From: Novipirellula artificiosorum
GTDB lineage: Bacteria; Planctomycetota; Planctomycetia; Pirellulales; Pirellulaceae
Direction of reading: 5' to 3'
DNA: 64,000 nucleotides
Assembly (NCBI RefSeq): GCF_007860135.1
Contig: NZ_SJPV01000004.1
Coordinates: forward strand, 124,001 to 188,000
Shown here in pieces: positions 44,469 to 52,086 of this stretch. The notes under the pieces are model-generated. The model was not told the origin of the DNA. It made no database searches and saw only the letters and a program-made list of their open reading frames with translations. A program made the translations under genes and the position numbers. How positions within the stretch are numbered: the first letter of the stretch is position 1; each line of letters opens with the position of its first letter.

Positions 44469-46805
44469 GTGGCTCCGATCCCCCTAACAGCTTACAGTAA
44501 AGACTTGAATTCGCAAAACCTTGTCGCTTCCGACCTGTTGATTGAACGCTTTCTCGTCTCCTCCTTTACCACTTCACACATGATGGAACCGGTTGTTTCC
44601 TCAGAAAAGGCGAAGTTCGATACCGAAGCGAGTACCGATGCGCTCCTCGAAATGGCGTTGGAAGGCTTGGCACGGGACGGGCATTGTGGGGAGCGATCGC
44701 GGCTGCAAGACAGGTTACCCGCGTCCAACCCGGATACTCAGCACTTTATTCTGATCGAGCTGATCAAGCTAAACATGGCACTGGCGGCCGATGCGGGCGT
44801 GATCGAGCGGATTGAGGATTACACCGAAGCCATGCCCAACGGTTTATCGGTTGCCACGGTGCCGCTCGATTTAGTCATGGAAGAAATCCAATTGCGTAAG
44901 GATGCAGGACAGGCTTGCTCCCACGCTGACTATTGTGAACGGTTCCCACAATTCGCAGAGCTGCTGCGTCCGCTACTCGATTCGGCGGAAGTGACCGGGG
45001 CCGTTCGAACGCGTTCGGTACCGCCTGAGCTTCCCATCGGCAGCCAGATTGACGACTTTTTGCTGATACAAAAACTTGGGCAAGGTGCGTTCGCCCATGT
45101 CTATTTGGCACGCCAAGTTTCCATGCACCGTCTTGTCGCATTGAAAATTTCTCGTGGCGGTGGCGACGAATCGCAAGCCCTTGCCCAGTTCGACCATCCC
45201 AATATCGTTCGTGTGTTTGACCAGCGAACGGAGCTGGGACAAGATCTGCATCTGCTCTACATGCAGTACCATCCCGGCGGCACCTTGTCCGATGTGGTTT
45301 ATGCCGCCCGAGACTGCCAAGACGGGCAATGTGATAGTCGATTATTGGTGGATGCCGTTGACAAGAATCTGTTACGAGCCGCTCAGGCGGTCCCCGAGCG
45401 GTCCTTGGTTCGACAATGGATTCGATCCGCTTCGTGGCCAGCGGTCGTTTCTTGGATGGGAGTCCAGATGGCAAAGGCGCTTGGTGAAGCGCATCGTCAC
45501 GGTGTTCTCCATCGCGACGTCAAGCCGGCAAACGTCTTGTTGACCGCAGAGTGCATCCCTCAGTTGGCCGATTTTAATGTCAGCTTCGCTGGAGCCGCTG
45601 GCCGTGCGGGCGCGGCAGCTTCCTTCGGTGGATCGATCGGCTATATGGCGCCTGAGCATTTGCGCGCAATCAGTGCCTCAGCACTTGATCAACCAGAGAA
45701 TGTTCGAGAACGCGCCGACCTGTACTCGCTCGCGATTCTGCTTTGGGAACTATGGCAAGGTGAGCGGCCGTTTGATTGTGATCGTCACGCGGTATCGTGG
45801 AGCGATGCGGTGCAATCGCAATTGTTATCACGCAGCAAACCGTTGAACGCTCCACGGCAATCCGGCAATGCATCGGAACGAGTGTTGGAAAAGGTCTTGC
45901 GCAAGGCTTTATCGCATTCACCTGAAGAACGCTTTGTCGATGGCGACGAAATGGCGGGGCGATTGCGGTTGTCTCTTCATCCCGAAGCGGCTGCGTTGTT
46001 TGATCCCGCTGAGAACTCGTTCAGTGCCTGGGTCGCGAAATGGCCTCCTTGGGTGATTGCGTCGACCGTCATTTTGCTTCCGAACATGGCCGCCGGAATT
46101 CTTAACTACGAATACAACTACCAACACGTGATGTCGACCGAGGGAATGCGTGATGGACTTCAACGAGTCTCTTGGTTCGTCAACCTGACGGTTTTTCCGT
46201 TTGCCGCCTGTGCTGTGATTTGGTATTCGCGACGCATCGTTCGTGCAGTGGACGCAGCAAGACGCGGCGTACGAGTCGATTCCGCCGACTTAGGCGAAGT
46301 GTTGGAACTGGGGCATCGTGCGGCGAGATTAAGTGGCTCGCTCTGGTTGGTGTCGGGCATCGTGTTTTCGCTTGTCATGGCGACGCTGTTTCACGAGTTT
46401 GTATGGACACAGGCTGTGCATTTCGTCCTCTCGTCAATGATTTGTGGCGGTGTGGCGATGATCTATCCCTTTTTTGGTATGGCGTGGTTGTCGACACGCG
46501 TGTTTTATCCGCTTTGTTTGAGCGCTACGATGCAGGACCGCGAATTTGATCAGCGTGCGAAACAAATGGAGCGTCGCTGCGAATACTATTTGTTGATCGC
46601 AGCCGTCATTCCACTACTCGGTGCGACGCTCATGATTTTGAGCGAAACCGCTTCTCAGGGCTTTCGTTTGACCGTGATCGGAGCCGCCTTACTTGGACTG
46701 CTCGCTTCCTTTTTCGCCTACCGTGTGATCGTCAACGCGTGGCGTATGATGGCAACGGTCTTATCCAGGAAAGGATCGTCGGTTCCCGGTGAGGTTGATT
46801 CCTAA
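44469..46805 (+). CDS. Transmembrane Ser/Thr kinase divergent from sigma factor
   Basis: A kinase of up to 778 residues. A leader of about 190 residues precedes the catalytic domain (about 195-515): KLGQGAFAHVYLA, VALKIS with the ATP lysine, LHRDVKPANVLL, and a DFN instead of DFG (LADFNVSF), then IGYMAPEHL. The metal Asp is kept, so activity is possible. The C-terminal 250 residues have about four to six hydrophobic segments (VIASTVILLPNMAAGIL, LLGATLMILSE). AGGAGG at 44464-44469 overlaps the GTG at 44469, which is poor spacing. ATG at 44580 is an alternative start. It probably controls the divergent ECF factor by phosphorylation. Confidence 0.9.
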   Translation: MAPIPLTAYSKDLNSQNLVASDLLIERFLVSSFTTSHMMEPVVSSEKAKFDTEASTDALLEMALEGLARDGHCGERSRLQDRLPASNPDTQHFILIELIKLNMALAADAGVIERIEDYTEAMPNGLSVATVPLDLVMEEIQLRKDAGQACSHADYCERFPQFAELLRPLLDSAEVTGAVRTRSVPPELPIGSQIDDFLLIQKLGQGAFAHVYLARQVSMHRLVALKISRGGGDESQALAQFDHPNIVRVFDQRTELGQDLHLLYMQYHPGGTLSDVVYAARDCQDGQCDSRLLVDAVDKNLLRAAQAVPERSLVRQWIRSASWPAVVSWMGVQMAKALGEAHRHGVLHRDVKPANVLLTAECIPQLADFNVSFAGAAGRAGAAASFGGSIGYMAPEHLRAISASALDQPENVRERADLYSLAILLWELWQGERPFDCDRHAVSWSDAVQSQLLSRSKPLNAPRQSGNASERVLEKVLRKALSHSPEERFVDGDEMAGRLRLSLHPEAAALFDPAENSFSAWVAKWPPWVIASTVILLPNMAAGILNYEYNYQHVMSTEGMRDGLQRVSWFVNLTVFPFAACAVIWYSRRIVRAVDAARRGVRVDSADLGEVLELGHRAARLSGSLWLVSGIVFSLVMATLFHEFVWTQAVHFVLSSMICGGVAMIYPFFGMAWLSTRVFYPLCLSATMQDREFDQRAKQMERRCEYYLLIAAVIPLLGATLMILSETASQGFRLTVIGAALLGLLASFFAYRVIVNAWRMMATVLSRKGSSVPGEVDS

Positions 46806-46834
46806 GCACGCGTTCTCGAATTTCAAGGTCATTT

Positions 46835-46851
46835 GCAGGCCGTCGGCCTGC
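46835..46851. terminator. Hairpin between convergent genes
   Basis: GCAGGCCG and CGGCCTGC pair perfectly around a single base, between the stop of the kinase (plus) and the end of the CARDB-like gene (minus). No long T-run follows on either strand, so this is a weak bidirectional terminator candidate. Confidence 0.4.
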
Positions 46852-46897
46852 GTTTCGTATCACCGTCAAGGCCTGCACCTTTTTCAGGTTACAGGGC

Positions 46898-47704
46898 TCA
46901 CATCCGATTGGCAGCAGCGCTGACCGCGGTGACCGTGTCAAGCATTTTGATTGCCGAGCGAAGTTCGTCGGGTGTTGCCTCGACCACAGCTGTAGCGATT
47001 GGAGGCGACGTCGTCAGAGGAACACTTGGTTGCGGTTGCGTTTGAACCGTGTCAATGACGTCCGTAACGGCCTCAATCGATGGCTCCGATCCTGTCGCGA
47101 CGATCGTGATCGCAGCCGCTTCGTACGCTTTCACGTTGTTCGCTTCATCGGTTTCCAACAGTTCATCATAGCTGTCGATCGCGATGACCAATCGCTGAAA
47201 ACCGACGGGTTGCCCGTTGTGATTGCCCATCGCGAGTGCGTCGATTGGAAGTGGCAGGTGGACTTCGGTTGCTTCGCCCGCTTTGATGCAGTCCACTTTC
47301 GTCGTCACGTTGGGGGAGGTGGGGCCGATTCGACCGAGAACGGCGACTGCGGAGACGTGAAAGTTGGAAACGCTTCGTGTGCTTTGGTTTTGGATGACCA
47401 CCGCGAAGGTTGGCCCGCAATTGGAATCGCTACTCGCCAATTGGTTCACGCTGATGATTTCGAGATCACCCCATTCCTGGCTTTGGATCTCGAATGCCCC
47501 ATAGGGCGTGGTCTGCAGCAGCGAGGACGATCGATTGAAACAGTTGTTGACACCATGCTGGACGATCAGGTCGATCACGTGATCACAGCGGGTAACGTTC
47601 CCAAAGAGTTGGGAGGCATTGACTTGTTGTGAATGAGCCTGTGACGAGATGCCAATGGATAGCCCAACGGTGAGGACGACGAGACGAAGAATGGAACGGT
47701 TCAT
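46898..47704 (-). CDS. Exported CARDB-like domain protein
   Basis: A 268-residue exported protein. ATG at 47704 is chosen because AAAGGC precedes it and a clear signal peptide follows (LRLVVLTVGLSIGISSQAHS). The middle carries a CARDB-like Ig-fold: FAVVIQNQSTRSVSNFHVSA, then VIAIDSYDELLETDEANNV. The C-terminal 60 residues are Pro/Thr-rich and end in a helix (DELRSAIKMLDTV). CARDB domains mediate adhesion or assembly on the cell surface. It lies behind the Tyr-rich gene on the same strand with a terminator between them, and no GTAACA motif was seen in its own 116-base upstream gap, so it may depend on read-through. Confidence 0.75.
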   Translation of the reverse strand: MNRSILRLVVLTVGLSIGISSQAHSQQVNASQLFGNVTRCDHVIDLIVQHGVNNCFNRSSSLLQTTPYGAFEIQSQEWGDLEIISVNQLASSDSNCGPTFAVVIQNQSTRSVSNFHVSAVAVLGRIGPTSPNVTTKVDCIKAGEATEVHLPLPIDALAMGNHNGQPVGFQRLVIAIDSYDELLETDEANNVKAYEAAAITIVATGSEPSIEAVTDVIDTVQTQPQPSVPLTTSPPIATAVVEATPDELRSAIKMLDTVTAVSAAANRM

Positions 47705-47740
47705 GACGTTGCCTTTTGAAAGGAGTTTTGTTTTCCGGTG

Positions 47741-47783
47741 AAAAAAGCCCGGCAACCGCGATTGCACTCGGGTGGCCGGGCTT
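47741..47783 (-). terminator. Intrinsic terminator/attenuator between Tyr-rich and CARDB-like genes
   Basis: A perfect 9-bp stem (AAGCCCGGC at 47745-47753 with GCCGGGCTT at 47775-47783, 21-base loop) is followed on the minus strand by TTTTTT. It lies after the stop of the Tyr-rich gene and 37 bases before the start of the CARDB-like gene, so partial read-through could set the ratio of the two proteins. Confidence 0.85.
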
Positions 47784-47820
47784 GAGAGATGGATCGTTGG
47801 GTGGTTTCGCAAATACTCGG

Positions 47821-48225
47821 TTACCAGCATCCCCAGTAGCTGGTGTAAACCGGTGTGTAGTGGCTATAGCACGGAGCGTAGCTGTGGTAGCGTGGGTAGT
47901 ACGATGACGAGAAGTTGTAGCCGTAGCTGTAGGAGGTGTTGTAGCAAGGGCGGTAGTAGCTGTGATAGCTGCGGTAGCCGCTGTGGCGATAGCCGTAGCC
48001 GATGCGGCGGAAGCAAGCTGCAATTGCCTCTTCACCACTCGATTCTTCACCCTCGTTCAATAAGGATTCGACATCAGCCTGACCAAGATCGTCACGGTCG
48101 TCGACCGCGGCGACCGAGTCACTCAGCTCCATGTTTGCGATTCTTGACAACAGATTGTCCTCAGCGACAACCGAGCTGGCGACCAAGATCATTGGGGCAA
48201 CTGCGAAGAGGATTCGATTCAACAT
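47821..48225 (-). CDS. Small exported Tyr/Ser-rich protein
   Basis: A 134-residue exported protein of no known family. The signal peptide is ILFAVAPMILVASSVVA and GGAG lies before the ATG at 48225. An acidic middle (AAVDDRDDLGQADVES, EGEESSGEE) is followed by a Tyr/Ser/His-rich tail of about 55 residues (YRHSGYRSYHSYY, YSYGYNF, YYPRYHSYAPCYSHY). Such tails occur in cross-linked or adhesive surface proteins, and the four Cys could form disulfides. A GTAACA-N16-GCTTGG motif lies 100 bases upstream of its start codon, divergent from the next gene's copy. Confidence 0.75.
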   Translation of the reverse strand: MLNRILFAVAPMILVASSVVAEDNLLSRIANMELSDSVAAVDDRDDLGQADVESLLNEGEESSGEEAIAACFRRIGYGYRHSGYRSYHSYYRPCYNTSYSYGYNFSSSYYPRYHSYAPCYSHYTPVYTSYWGCW

Positions 48226-48324
48226 TGTACTGTTCTCCAAGTGTTTGGCAGAGGATTGGAATAGAAGCAAGCGAGAGGTCTGCCGTTGTCCCTCTTTCGC
48301 TGCCGTGTCTGCTTGACTAACAGG

Positions 48325-48352
48325 CCAAGCGAACGATTCGCCAAGGTGTTAC
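48325..48352 (-). promoter_or_regulatory. ECF-type promoter motif, Tyr-rich gene
   Basis: On the minus strand, GTAACA (48352-48347) and GCTTGG (48330-48325) are separated by exactly 16 bases. It is one of four copies in the window with the same two boxes and spacing, each upstream of a secreted-protein gene. The spacing fits the -35 and -10 boxes of ECF sigma promoters. Here the -10 box lies 100 bases before the start codon. Confidence 0.7.
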
Positions 48353-48388
48353 GGAAAAATCGGAAAAGGTTTTTGGCTTTCTCGCTGC

Positions 48389-48416
48389 GTAACATCCAAG
48401 CCCCCTTTTCGCTTGG
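48389..48416 (+). promoter_or_regulatory. ECF-type promoter motif, YbjN-like gene
   Basis: GTAACA (48389-48394), 16 bases, then GCTTGG (48411-48416), with TTTTC just before the second box as in the other copies. The start codon is 75 bases downstream. It is divergent from the copy at 48325-48352, 36 bases apart. Confidence 0.7.
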
Positions 48417-48490
48417 GATTAACAGTAACGCGTGCGTGTCACGCGATTCCTTACTGAGTGAATGAACTTAAAACATCCAAAGGTGTGCCC

Positions 48491-49396
48491 GTGCGTTTCC
48501 AACTTTTCACCGCCGTTTTGATCACATTGCTGAGCCCCATCGTTTCCGTTCGCGCCGACGACAGCCTGTTCTCACAAGTCGCCATGGAATCGGTGTTCGA
48601 GAAAAACATCGAAACCGTGAAACAGGTTGCGGTGATCGACAAGGACCAACGAATCGGACGAATCACCAGCACGGCGTTACTGGTGCGAACCTTGACGGCT
48701 GCGGGGTTCGACGCGAAGGCGGTTGACAATAAGGCGAAATTTCAGCTGAAACATGCCGGATGGCTGTTTCCCGTGTCGATGACCGTGAACGTGGATCAAG
48801 ATCGAATCGGCTGTGAAATGTCGCTTGCCAAGGTCGATGAAAACCAGCCCCTGGACAAGGAAACGCTCCTGCAACTGCTGACCGCGGGTGATGCCGCCAG
48901 CGGCGCGTTCTTCGCCTACGAGCCAGAATCCAAAAGAATCCAATTGCGATGGTCGTTTGACAATCGCGGGCTAACGGCGACCGATCTAAAAACGGCCGTG
49001 CTCAAGCGGGCGAACTTCGCCGATCAAAACGCCAAGCTTTGGTCACCGACGAAGCAGGAACGTGACGCGGCTAGCTCCCCGAAAACCAACTCCAGTCAGG
49101 AAAACACGTGGTTTTCCCTCGTGGGATCCTGGTCAGCCTCGCTTCCCGGTGGCGAAGCATTCGCAATCCAGATTAGTTCAGACGCCCGTTTTCAGTTGGT
49201 CCATCTCAAATCCGGTAAATCGACCGTATCGAAAGGAAAAGCGTCGCGATCGGGAAACAACTTGACTTTGGCAGGTGACGACAAGACGACGCTCAATTGC
49301 CAGGTCTCAAATTCCTCGGCCGACAAATTCCGGCTGTCGGTAATCGATGCGAAGGGAAACGCTGCGGTGAATTTGGATTTCAAGAAAGCCAAATAG
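48491..49396 (+). CDS. Exported protein: YbjN-like domain plus SLPG beta domain
   Basis: A 301-residue exported protein. GTG at 48491 is chosen because AAAGG lies just before it and a signal peptide follows (FQLFTAVLITLLSPIVSVRA). Residues about 30-185 resemble the YbjN/type III chaperone-like fold: ALLVRTLTAAGFDAKAV, WLFPVSMTVNVDQDRIG, SGAFFAYEPESKRIQLRWSF. This assignment is tentative. The last 90 residues form a small beta domain starting LVGSWSASLPGGEAFAI, with a close counterpart in the protein at 51015. A similar YbjN-like part is at the C-terminus of the neighbouring protease. It is preceded by a copy of the shared promoter motif. Confidence 0.75.
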   Translation: MRFQLFTAVLITLLSPIVSVRADDSLFSQVAMESVFEKNIETVKQVAVIDKDQRIGRITSTALLVRTLTAAGFDAKAVDNKAKFQLKHAGWLFPVSMTVNVDQDRIGCEMSLAKVDENQPLDKETLLQLLTAGDAASGAFFAYEPESKRIQLRWSFDNRGLTATDLKTAVLKRANFADQNAKLWSPTKQERDAASSPKTNSSQENTWFSLVGSWSASLPGGEAFAIQISSDARFQLVHLKSGKSTVSKGKASRSGNNLTLAGDDKTTLNCQVSNSSADKFRLSVIDAKGNAAVNLDFKKAK

Positions 49397-49402
49397 CCGT
49401 CT

Positions 49403-49430
49403 GTAACACTTTCGCCCCTTTTCCGCTTTG
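49403..49430 (+). promoter_or_regulatory. ECF-type promoter motif, protease gene
   Basis: GTAACA (49403-49408), 16 bases, then GCTTTG (49425-49430), one base different from the other three copies in the second box. It starts 6 bases after the previous gene's stop, with the protease start codon 48 bases downstream. Confidence 0.65.
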
Positions 49431-49477
49431 AATAAGAGAACCCAACCCTGTCCGAACAAACACTCCAAGGTGATTCG

Positions 49478-50674
49478 ATGAGCACTCGTCTTTCAAAACG
49501 GATACTTTCGCCAGCGTTCTGCGGCCTTTTTGCGTTGACCTTTTTCGCCATGCCGACGCAGAGCGCTCGAGCCGATGCGGATAAGTACTCACAAACGCTG
49601 AAGTCGACGGTGTGGATCATCACCAGCGATGCCGATGACGAAACGTCCACGGGAACCGGCGTCTTCGTTGACAAAGAAAAACGACTCATTTTGACCAACG
49701 CACATGTTGTCGGCGACAGTCGCTCCGCAGTAGTTTTTTTTCCTGACCTCGTCAACGACTTGCCGAAAGTCAAACGGAAACACTATCTCGATAACGTGCT
49801 GAAACTCGCTCAACCGGGCAAAGTGGTCGCAATTGACCGCAAATTGGACCTCGCTTTGATCCAGCTGCCCAAGGTCCCCGAGCGAGCCAAGGTGATTGAG
49901 TTGGCGGAATCGAGCACCAAAACAGGTTCTGCCGTCGACGTGATCGGCAATCCAGGGGGCAGCGATGTGTTGTGGGTCAACAGCTCGGGCACCGTTCGAT
50001 CGGTCTACGACAAGAAATTTAAGTCAAACCATGGCGAGCACGAGTTCCATGCCGTCGAGATCCAAAGCCCCATCAAGCCGGGCGACAGTGGTGGGCCCGT
50101 GGTCGACGGCGAAGGCAAACTGATCGCGATCGCCCAGTCCTTTTCGCCGCAAAATGCCCTGGTTAGCTACTGTGTCGACGTCACGGAAATCAAATCGTTC
50201 CTGAGCAGCAACTGGAAACAGGCGCCGCTTCCCACCAAGCAATTGCTCGATTCTGCGAACATCAAGCACAAAAAGCACACGACGGGTCACTATGAAATCG
50301 AGCAGCCGCTGTCCAGTGGCAAGTCGCAAGTGGTCTTCGTGGCCAAGGATACCGAGTATTTCAAGCGAGCGGATGTCCGGAAAATCTGGTCTTTGGTTTC
50401 GGTTTCCAAGGAAGCACCGACCTCGGAGTTGATGATGCGGCTGCTACGCCAAAGTTCAGCGACCAAGATTGGATCGTGGGCAGTTGAAAAGAATGACTCG
50501 GGTGAACATTTGGTGATTTTTGTCGCCAAGCTTGATGCCACGGCTCCCGATGAGGCTCTGGAGGGAACGATTGAATATGTTGCTCGTATCGCGTCAGCGA
50601 TGAACAAGGAATTGAATCCCAAGACCGAGGAAAAAACAGCCAAGGAAACTTTGGCCTCCTGGCTGGCCAAGTAG
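49478..50674 (+). CDS. Exported trypsin-like serine protease with YbjN-like C-terminus
   Basis: A 398-residue exported protease. The signal peptide is ILSPAFCGLFALTFFAMPTQ. The chymotrypsin-fold domain has the full triad: His76 in LTNAHVVGD, Asp123 in RKLDLALIQL and Ser203 in KPGDSGGPVV, as in DegP/HtrA-type enzymes, but no PDZ domain follows. Instead the last 125 residues (EIEQPLSSGKSQVVF, SELMMRLLRQSSATKIGSW, VIFVAKLDATAPDEALEG) look like the YbjN/chaperone-like fold also seen in the gene just upstream. The ATG has AAGGTG before it. It carries its own shared promoter motif and probably processes a protein encoded by the neighbouring genes. Confidence 0.88.
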   Translation: MSTRLSKRILSPAFCGLFALTFFAMPTQSARADADKYSQTLKSTVWIITSDADDETSTGTGVFVDKEKRLILTNAHVVGDSRSAVVFFPDLVNDLPKVKRKHYLDNVLKLAQPGKVVAIDRKLDLALIQLPKVPERAKVIELAESSTKTGSAVDVIGNPGGSDVLWVNSSGTVRSVYDKKFKSNHGEHEFHAVEIQSPIKPGDSGGPVVDGEGKLIAIAQSFSPQNALVSYCVDVTEIKSFLSSNWKQAPLPTKQLLDSANIKHKKHTTGHYEIEQPLSSGKSQVVFVAKDTEYFKRADVRKIWSLVSVSKEAPTSELMMRLLRQSSATKIGSWAVEKNDSGEHLVIFVAKLDATAPDEALEGTIEYVARIASAMNKELNPKTEEKTAKETLASWLAK

Positions 50675-50746
50675 GGAAGTGGGGCCAGTTCCCTCCGGCC
50701 ATCGCGAGGAAGTGCTTTGTCAGACGTAGTGCCATTTTGCCAATAA

Positions 50747-50879
50747 GAACCTATCCGAAAGGGGGTCTGACCCTTTGTCGACCGACGTTTCGATTGCTCA
50801 AGAACTCGTTGTTTTCCAATGGAATCGCTACCGATACGCTCAGACCAAGAGAGGGTCAGACCCCTTTTCGGATAGGTTC
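50747..50879. repeat. 133-bp inverted-repeat element (MITE-like)
   Basis: Two 28-base arms (50747-50774 and 50852-50879) are inverted copies of each other with a single mismatch, starting GAACCTATCCGAAAGGGGG. They enclose a 77-base centre with no gene. The element lies between the protease and PSYxQ genes, just before the fourth promoter motif. The inner GGGTCTGACCC string is like repetitive palindromes scattered in many bacterial genomes. It may be a non-autonomous mobile element or a strong hairpin. Confidence 0.8.
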
Positions 50880-50912
50880 GAAGTTGCAGAAGAGAATTTC
50901 TGTGGAAATTTT

Positions 50913-50940
50913 GTAACACCCGGGTTGGACTTTCGCTTGG
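50913..50940 (+). promoter_or_regulatory. ECF-type promoter motif, PSYxQ-repeat gene
   Basis: GTAACA (50913-50918), 16 bases, then GCTTGG (50935-50940), with TTTC before the second box. The start codon is 75 bases downstream, the same distance as for the YbjN-like gene. Confidence 0.7.
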
Positions 50941-51014
50941 TGTCTTAGAAGGCGATGACAGAACACCGTGACTCGCCGCAACTCACTTACTACTAACCAT
51001 CAGGACTCCAAGCC

Positions 51015-51833
51015 ATGCAACGTTCATTGAAAAACATCGTCGTCGCTTTAACGGCCGTCACTTCCATGACCACTTTCGGTATCCCGTCCGCACAAGCATG
51101 TGGCGGTGGCGGAGGCGGCGTTTTTCGCCGGTCCGTCTCGCGTCCCTCGTATTCACGGCCGTCTTACTCGCAGCCGTCCTACCATCAGCCAAGTTACTCA
51201 CAACCTTCGTACCCGCAGCCGATCTACGCTCAACCCACTTCACAAGCAAGTTTTCAATCGGTTACCGTGCAAAACGCACCCTCACCATTCCAGCCGGCTC
51301 CAACACCGTCGGCTCAAACGCAAGCAGTTCAACCCGTACGAGCGAGTTCGCAGCCGCAGCAAACGTCACCTGTTAGCCCGTCCTCAGGACGATCGGTCGC
51401 CTTGACGTCGAGTCCGGCTGCAACCGCGACACCATCGAATCCATCCGCCGAAGTGTCCGCGTTGCAGATGTTGGCGTCGTTGAGTAACGCAGCGACCGAA
51501 CCCGCGGCAACCACCTCGTCGCAGATCCCTGAGTTCACCGCAGCTGAATCACAGCCCGTCGGCACCCATGTCGGCAGTTGGAAAGTTAGTTTGCCAGGAA
51601 ACCAATCCGTTGACCTGACTCTGAACGACGACGGCAGCTTCGAATGGACCGCGACAAAAGAGGGCAAATCCAGTAGTTTCAGTGGTCAATTCCGCCTTGA
51701 AAACAGTCAACTGACCTTGGTGCGATCCAACGACCTCCAACAAATGACGGGAACGTGGACCGGAAGCGACAACAACTTCACCTTCAAGCTAGAAGGCGCA
51801 ACCAACGGAGGCCTTAGCTTTTCCCGAAGCTAG
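51015..51833 (+). CDS. Exported PSYxQ-repeat protein with SLPG beta domain
   Basis: A 272-residue exported protein. After the signal peptide (IVVALTAVTSMTTFGIPSAQA) come CGGGGGG, then about six PSYxQ-like pentapeptides, then a long Pro/Ser/Thr/Gln-rich linker to about residue 180. The C-terminal 90 residues form the small beta domain HVGSWKVSLPGNQSVDL, with LTLNDDGSFEWTATKEGKS, closely matching the C-terminus of the protein at 48491. The linker and Tyr repeats suggest an extended surface or matrix protein, and the beta domain may bind lipid, like a lipocalin, or a partner. It is preceded by a copy of the shared promoter motif. Confidence 0.8.
   Translation: MQRSLKNIVVALTAVTSMTTFGIPSAQACGGGGGGVFRRSVSRPSYSRPSYSQPSYHQPSYSQPSYPQPIYAQPTSQASFQSVTVQNAPSPFQPAPTPSAQTQAVQPVRASSQPQQTSPVSPSSGRSVALTSSPAATATPSNPSAEVSALQMLASLSNAATEPAATTSSQIPEFTAAESQPVGTHVGSWKVSLPGNQSVDLTLNDDGSFEWTATKEGKSSSFSGQFRLENSQLTLVRSNDLQQMTGTWTGSDNNFTFKLEGATNGGLSFSRS
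51141..51236 (+). repeat. PSYxQ pentapeptide coding repeat
   Basis: Residues 43-74 of the exported protein consist of tandem five-residue units: RPSYS, RPSYS, QPSYH, QPSYS, QPSYP, QPIYA. The underlying 15-base DNA units vary at third positions, so the repeat is old enough to have diverged or is under selection for the peptide. Confidence 0.85.
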
Positions 51834-51890
51834 TGCATCAGCCAGATTCAATTTTGGCTCATCGACACCATTTCTGGTTCCGTTATCTCA

Positions 51891-51920
51891 AGGCTGGTTG
51901 CTCCGCAGCAAAGCCAGCCT
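51891..51920. terminator. Hairpin between convergent genes
   Basis: AGGCTGG at 51891-51897 pairs with CCAGCCT at 51914-51920, with further TTGC/GCAA pairing inside. It lies between the PSYxQ gene (plus) and the sulfatase (minus). No T-run follows, so it is a weak bidirectional terminator candidate. Confidence 0.4.
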
Positions 51921-52086
51921 CCGCTTGACGGAGCCATGCCGAGTCGAGCGGATCATTTGACTCCAATCGGTATCACCAGCCTTCCCATTTCTATTTCTCG
52001 CGAGCATGCCTCTCAAGACCGCCAGCTTGTCTTCGAGGCTCTACAGATTCTGCTGAGGAGGCAAATGACAAACAGTCAACAAAGGA

